This document shows, one piece after another, positions 34,145-36,347 of a DNA stretch of 36,347 nucleotides. The notes under the pieces are model-generated. The model made no database searches, was not told the DNA's origin, and was given only the letters and a program-made list of their open reading frames with translations. The position numbers were made by a program, and so were the translations under genes. Within the stretch, counting starts at the first letter, position 1, and every line of letters starts with the position of its first letter. Location: contig JAIQFW010000016.1 in assembly GCA_020073105.1 (NCBI GenBank), positions 1 through 36,347 of the forward strand. Direction: 5' to 3'. The DNA is from Terriglobia bacterium. Its GTDB lineage: Bacteria > Acidobacteriota > Terriglobia > Terriglobales > Acidobacteriaceae.

Positions 34145-34472
34145 GTGCCTACCGACCTCAAGCGCTACTACGGTGCAGGCGATCTGCACTTCATCACATC
34201 CAGTTGTTACCAGCGGCGCCCCCCACCACATCTGGCAACCACGTTTCTATGACTTCAACGTCTGGACGGAGCGCAAGCGCATCGAGAAGCTACGTTACAT
34301 ACACCGTAACCCGGTGACCCGCGGACTGGTGGAGTCCCCGGAGCAGTGGCGCTGGAGCAGCTTTCGTTCTTACTTCTACGGAGAACCGGGATTGGTCCGC
34401 ATTAACGCGACCGACATCTTGCAGATGAAGATCGGAAATCCGGCAGCGGGGCCCTACACAGTCTGCAGATAG
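34145..34472 (+). pseudogene. RAYT (REP-associated Y1 transposase) with internal deletion
   Basis: The N-terminus (PTDLKRYYGAGDLHFITSSC, then YQRRP) and the C-terminus (IWQPRFYDFNVWTERKRIEK, then YIHRNPVTRGLVESPEQW and WSSFRSYFYG) both match IS200-like REP-associated tyrosine transposases. They are in different frames and abut near 34220-34230, whereas an intact protein would have roughly 80-100 residues between them. The missing part should contain the HUH metal motif and the catalytic tyrosine region, so the copy is inactive. The probable start is the GTG at 34145. The C-terminal part remains open to a stop at 34472. REP hairpins lie on both sides, as expected for this family. Confidence 0.85.
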
Positions 34473-34482
34473 CAGGCCAGGT

Positions 34483-34513
34483 CCCATGTCTCGCAAAAGC
34501 GGCGAGACATGGG
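34483..34513 (-). repeat. Family B REP hairpin, copy 3 (reverse)
   Basis: The same 12-bp stem as copy 1, but with loop AAAAGCG, so it is inverted relative to copies 1 and 2. It begins 10 bases after the RAYT remnant stop. Copies 2 and 3 thus frame the remnant in opposite orientation. Confidence 0.85.
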
Positions 34514-34572
34514 GCACCCGGCGATTTTCAGAGGGTGGGACGGGCACCTTACAACCTCTGTAGATTTCGATT

Positions 34573-34616
34573 TTGAAATGTTGACATGTGGAGTATACTG
34601 TGGAGTAGATTCCACA
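34573..34616 (+). promoter_or_regulatory. Promoter/operator of the RHH-MazF module
   Basis: TTGAAA (34573) and TATACT (34594-34599), 15 bases apart, are a plausible promoter. The word TGTGGAGTA occurs at 34587-34595 and 34599-34607 (12-base period), and TGTGGA/TCCACA forms an inverted repeat at 34599-34616. This looks like a ribbon-helix-helix autorepressor operator covering the -10 box. No Shine-Dalgarno precedes the ATG at 34618. Confidence 0.5.
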
Positions 34617-34617
34617 T

Positions 34618-34851
34618 ATGCAAATCGTTCAAATCGTGCTGGATAAAAAGCTGTTACACGCCGCCGACCAAGCCGCGAAGCGCACTAGGCGAAACCGGTC
34701 CGCTCTGGTGCGCGACGCCCTGCGGGAACATCTCCGTCGGTTGGAACTGCGAGCCAGTGAAGAGCGCGACCGCGAGGGCTACTCGCGACAGCCGCAAGCC
34801 GACGCGGAAGCGCGGAGTTGGGAATCGGAGGTCACGTGGCCGGAAGAATAG
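34618..34851 (+). CDS. RHH (CopG/MazE-like) antitoxin
   Basis: A 77-residue protein with a ribbon-helix-helix N-terminus: the strand VQIVLDKKLL, then helices HAADQAAKRTRRNRSALVRD and ALREHLRRLELRA. The acidic C-terminus (ending ESEVTWPEE) is likely the toxin-binding tail; SW-EW endings of this kind are common in antitoxins paired with MazF. It should neutralise MazF and repress its own promoter through the upstream operator. The start is the ATG at 34618, without a visible Shine-Dalgarno. Its 3' end overlaps the toxin gene by 16 bases. Confidence 0.87.
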   Translation: MQIVQIVLDKKLLHAADQAAKRTRRNRSALVRDALREHLRRLELRASEERDREGYSRQPQADAEARSWESEVTWPEE

Positions 34852-35183
34852 CCCGAGGCCAGATAGCCAGAGGTGAAGTTCGGCTCTACCAGTTTGCCGC
34901 GCCCGACAAGAAACGACCGGCCCTCGTGCTCACGCGCAACAGCGCCATCGCCTATTTATCCACGGTCACGGTTGCGCCTATCACTTCTACCATTCGCGGT
35001 GTGCCATCGGAAGTCGTTCTGCACGAGGAAGACGGCATGAAGTCCCCTTGTGCCGTAAACTTGCACAACGCGGTGACGGTATCTCAACAGCGGTTAGGAA
35101 GACGCGTGGCCCAGCTTAGTGCCGCACGGATGAATGAAGTGTGTGCGGCCCTGCGGTTCTCTCTGGGTTGCGATTCGAACTAG
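34836..35183 (+). CDS. MazF-family endoribonuclease toxin
   Basis: A 115-residue MazF/PemK-type protein, expected to cleave RNA at short sequence motifs. Family features are EVRLYQFAAPDKKRPALVLT at the N-terminus, the strand STVTVAPITSTIRGVPSEVV, the conserved CAVNLHNAVTVS and the C-terminal helix MNEVCAALRFSLG. I choose the GTG at 34836 because GGAGG lies just upstream and homologues begin MAGRIARG. A 15-base tandem duplication near the start produces IARGQIARGEV, an extra five residues before the usual GEVRLY. Its stop codon lies inside the left arm of the inverted-repeat element at 35178. Confidence 0.88.
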   Translation: MAGRIARGQIARGEVRLYQFAAPDKKRPALVLTRNSAIAYLSTVTVAPITSTIRGVPSEVVLHEEDGMKSPCAVNLHNAVTVSQQRLGRRVAQLSAARMNEVCAALRFSLGCDSN

Positions 35184-35317
35184 AAGCCATCTCATAAATC
35201 CGAAAGTTGTCAATCCGAGCGAAGCGAGGAATCCCTATTCCCGCTATGATCGCAGTGGTGGTAGGGATGCCTCGCTTCGCTCGGCATGACATCCTATTTA
35301 TGAGATGGCTTCTAGTT
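35178..35317. mobile_element. 140-bp inverted-repeat element carrying family A arms
   Basis: The outer ends are 22-base perfect inverted repeats at 35178-35199 and 35296-35317 (outer word AACTAGAAGCC and its complement). Nested inside are two inverted family A arms, starting TGTCAATCCGAGCGAAGCG (35208) and ending CGCTTCGCTCGGCATGACA (35291). The whole can fold into one long hairpin and has no coding sequence, like a MITE or BIME. It separates the MazF module from the next gene. Confidence 0.75.
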
Positions 35318-35359
35318 ACAGGAGAACTTCCGTCTGGGCTTATCCTGGGGAGAGCAGCA

Positions 35360-35764
35360 ATGGAATATTTGATCGGCTCGATGCTGTCTTTGGGTGTGTT
35401 TGTTTTTGCGGCCGCAGTTGGCTTGGACCGCGAGCGTGCCTTTTATCCCACCGTGCTGATTGTTGTCGCTTCCTACTATGTATTGTTCGCTGCGATGGGA
35501 GCTTCGGGGCGCACCACGATCATTGAAATCGTGGTTGCAGGCGGCTTCTTGCTGGTTGCCGTCCTCGGCTTCAGAAGAAACACCTGGTTCGTGGTCGCTG
35601 CTCTTGCGGGGCACGGTGTTTTTGACTTCGTCCATCGCTTCTTCATCGACAACCCCGGTGTGCCGCAATGGTGGCCGGGTTTTTGTTTGGCATTCGATGC
35701 GCTTCTCGGTGTGTTCCTGGCTGTGCACCTGATCAAGCACCCTGAACGAGTGCAGGGAAGGTAA
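35360..35764 (+). CDS. Small four-helix membrane protein
   Basis: A 134-residue protein with about four hydrophobic segments: YLIGSMLSLGVFVFAAAVGL, then YPTVLIVVASYYVLFAAMGA, then IIEIVVAGGFLLVAVLGF, then a C-terminal FCLAFDALLGVFLAVHLI. A conserved-looking HGVFDFVHRFFIDNPGVPQW loop lies between helices three and four. I recall similar uncharacterised membrane proteins in diverse bacteria but no function. The ATG at 35360 has GGGGAGAG upstream; the frame is open further back only through the inverted-repeat element. It is a single gene in the repeat-rich zone. Confidence 0.7.
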   Translation: MEYLIGSMLSLGVFVFAAAVGLDRERAFYPTVLIVVASYYVLFAAMGASGRTTIIEIVVAGGFLLVAVLGFRRNTWFVVAALAGHGVFDFVHRFFIDNPGVPQWWPGFCLAFDALLGVFLAVHLIKHPERVQGR

Positions 35765-35814
35765 GAGGGGGCTGGCCCTCCCTTCAGCTTGTAAATACCA
35801 CACAAGTGAGGATG

Positions 35815-35845
35815 CCCCACCCTTTGCGGTTTCCAAAGGGTGGGG
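35815..35845 (+). repeat. Family C REP hairpin, copy 1
   Basis: A 12-bp perfect stem CCCCACCCTTTG/CAAAGGGTGGGG with 7-base loop CGGTTTC. The plan (12-bp stem, 7-base loop starting CG) is the same as in family B but the stem sequence differs. Confidence 0.75.
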
Positions 35846-35909
35846 ATTTCGGATGCTGCTCATGGATATCGGGAGAATTGAAACAGCGTGGTCGACACAT
35901 TTGTGATTC

Positions 35910-35938
35910 CCACCCTTCGAACACCGCGAAGGGTGGGG
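35910..35938 (-). repeat. Family C REP hairpin, copy 2 (reverse)
   Basis: An 11-bp stem CCCACCCTTCG/CGAAGGGTGGG with loop AACACCG, the reverse orientation of copy 1 (its complement starts CGGTG). The two bases next to the loop differ from copy 1 but remain paired. Confidence 0.7.
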
Positions 35939-35970
35939 CAGCCTCAGTGGGGTGATTCGCTCGGAAAGAA

Positions 35971-35990
35971 CCCAAAGGGTGGGCCAGCCC
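35971..35990 (+). repeat. Family C REP half-site
   Basis: CCCAAAGGGTGGGCCAGCCC contains one arm (AAAGGGTGGG) of the family C hairpin without its partner. It directly precedes the transposase remnant and may mark the truncation point. Confidence 0.5.
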
Positions 35991-36003
35991 CCTAACCGTG
36001 AAG

Positions 36004-36171
36004 GGAAGGAACTGGCCGATCAGCGTCGCGTTGCGCGGAGAATGGGTGCAATTAGAGCAGGTCGGAGAACGGGTGCTGGTGTATTACTGCCGCACCGTGA
36101 TCCGGGAACTGGACTTGGGAAACCAGCGCGCAACCGCGGTCGCGCGCTGGCTCCCCAAGTCCGAAGTATAA
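36004..36171 (+). pseudogene. C-terminal remnant of a DDE-type transposase
   Basis: An open segment of about 55 residues with the words NWPISVALRGEWVQLEQVGE, then RVLVYYCRTVIRELDL and ATAVARWLPKSEV, ending at the TAA at 36169-36171. I recognise this from the C-termini of integrase-type transposases common in Acidobacteriota and other soil bacteria, though I cannot fix the IS family (IS481- or IS3-like would fit). No start codon or upstream catalytic domain is present, so the gene is 5' truncated. IS-end-like inverted repeats start 6 bases after the stop. Confidence 0.6.
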
Positions 36172-36176
36172 GCAAA

Positions 36177-36262
36177 AAACTGTAAAGGATGTCCCGGGAC
36201 AAACTGTATGTCCAGTCCCACGACATGGTTTACAGAGTGTCCCGGGACATCCTTTACAGTTT
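36177..36262. repeat. IS-end-like inverted repeats, head to head
   Basis: Perfect 25-base arms at 36177-36201 and 36238-36262 each contain TGTAAAGGATGTCCCGGGAC. Inside, a weaker second unit (CTGTATGTCC... facing CATGGTTTACAG) is also inverted, so each side carries two related units over about 43 bases. Repeated units at the ends are typical transposase binding sites. The two ends abut with no gene between them. Confidence 0.6.
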
Positions 36263-36280
36263 CGGTTGGGAAGACTCGTC

Positions 36281-36320
36281 CGGCAACCAGCGATCGACGA
36301 TCGTCGATCGCTGGTTGCCG
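36281..36320. repeat. 40-bp perfect palindrome
   Basis: The half-site CGGCAACCAGCGATCGACGA (36281-36300) is followed immediately by its exact reverse complement (36301-36320), with no spacer. The outer flanks are also loosely inverted (CGAGT...CCC words on both sides). Confidence 0.8.
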
Positions 36321-36347
36321 AGGTCGAGTTCCCGCACCAGACTCCGG

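Noticed and set aside
33128-35990. CRISPR array
   Set aside because: The repeats are isolated hairpins of several families with irregular spacing and both orientations; no cas genes.

Overview
The window looks like chromosome from a soil-type member of the Acidobacteriota (Terriglobia/Koribacter-like). This is an inference from the gene families. They include two very large TonB-dependent receptors with N-terminal carboxypeptidase-regulatory-like domains, a GloVer-repeat secreted protein, an Ig-like/tandem-repeat lipoprotein, a DUF5666 protein and a fused YncE-propeller/phosphoesterase. The GC-rich coding and the many small palindromic intergenic repeats fit the same picture. No ribosomal RNA or phylogenetic marker is present to prove it.

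Layout. 1-1.3 kb: a parDE-type toxin-antitoxin pair (minus strand), an orphan antitoxin-like fragment and a repeat. 1.3-9 kb (mostly plus): a threonine/serine dehydratase, a periplasmic SH3-TPR protein, uppP, ftsK, a GloVer-repeat exported protein, a small membrane protein on the opposite strand, and a YjbQ-family protein flanked by paired palindromic repeats. 9.2-20.5 kb (mostly minus): TonB receptor 1, a divergent orphan LytTR response regulator, and a probable operon in the order DUF5666 protein, TonB receptor 2, Ig-like lipoprotein. 20.7-25.4 kb (plus): an OPT-family peptide transporter directly followed by a cytoplasmic DUF885-like metallopeptidase, tRNA-Gly(CCC) on minus, and a secreted transglutaminase-like protein. 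25.5-32.9 kb: a phosphate block with a secreted propeller/phosphoesterase, phoU, pstB, pstA, pstC (all minus) and a divergent CHAD (polyphosphate-binding type) protein. A candidate Pho box lies in front of pstC, and no pstS is visible. 32.9-36.3 kb: an accessory zone rich in repeats. It holds a PD-(D/E)XK endonuclease whose 3' end is made of repeat DNA, a REP-associated transposase (RAYT) pseudogene between REP hairpins, an RHH/MazF toxin-antitoxin pair, a 140-bp inverted-repeat element, a small membrane protein, a truncated transposase with IS-end-like inverted repeats, and a 40-bp perfect palindrome.

How the parts may work together (inference). The pst genes, phosphoesterase and CHAD protein form a phosphate acquisition and storage neighbourhood. 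The OPT transporter and DUF885 peptidase could import and digest peptides. The TonB receptors, DUF5666 protein and Ig lipoprotein look like an outer-membrane uptake or surface module, with the LytTR regulator as a possible controller of receptor 1. At least four families of small hairpin repeats (called A to D here) occupy most intergenic gaps and in one case have become part of a coding sequence. I see no clear evidence of a wholly new multi-gene system. The strongest unusual signals are the repeat families with their decayed RAYT, the repeat-derived protein tail, and the peptide and TonB/DUF5666 operons.
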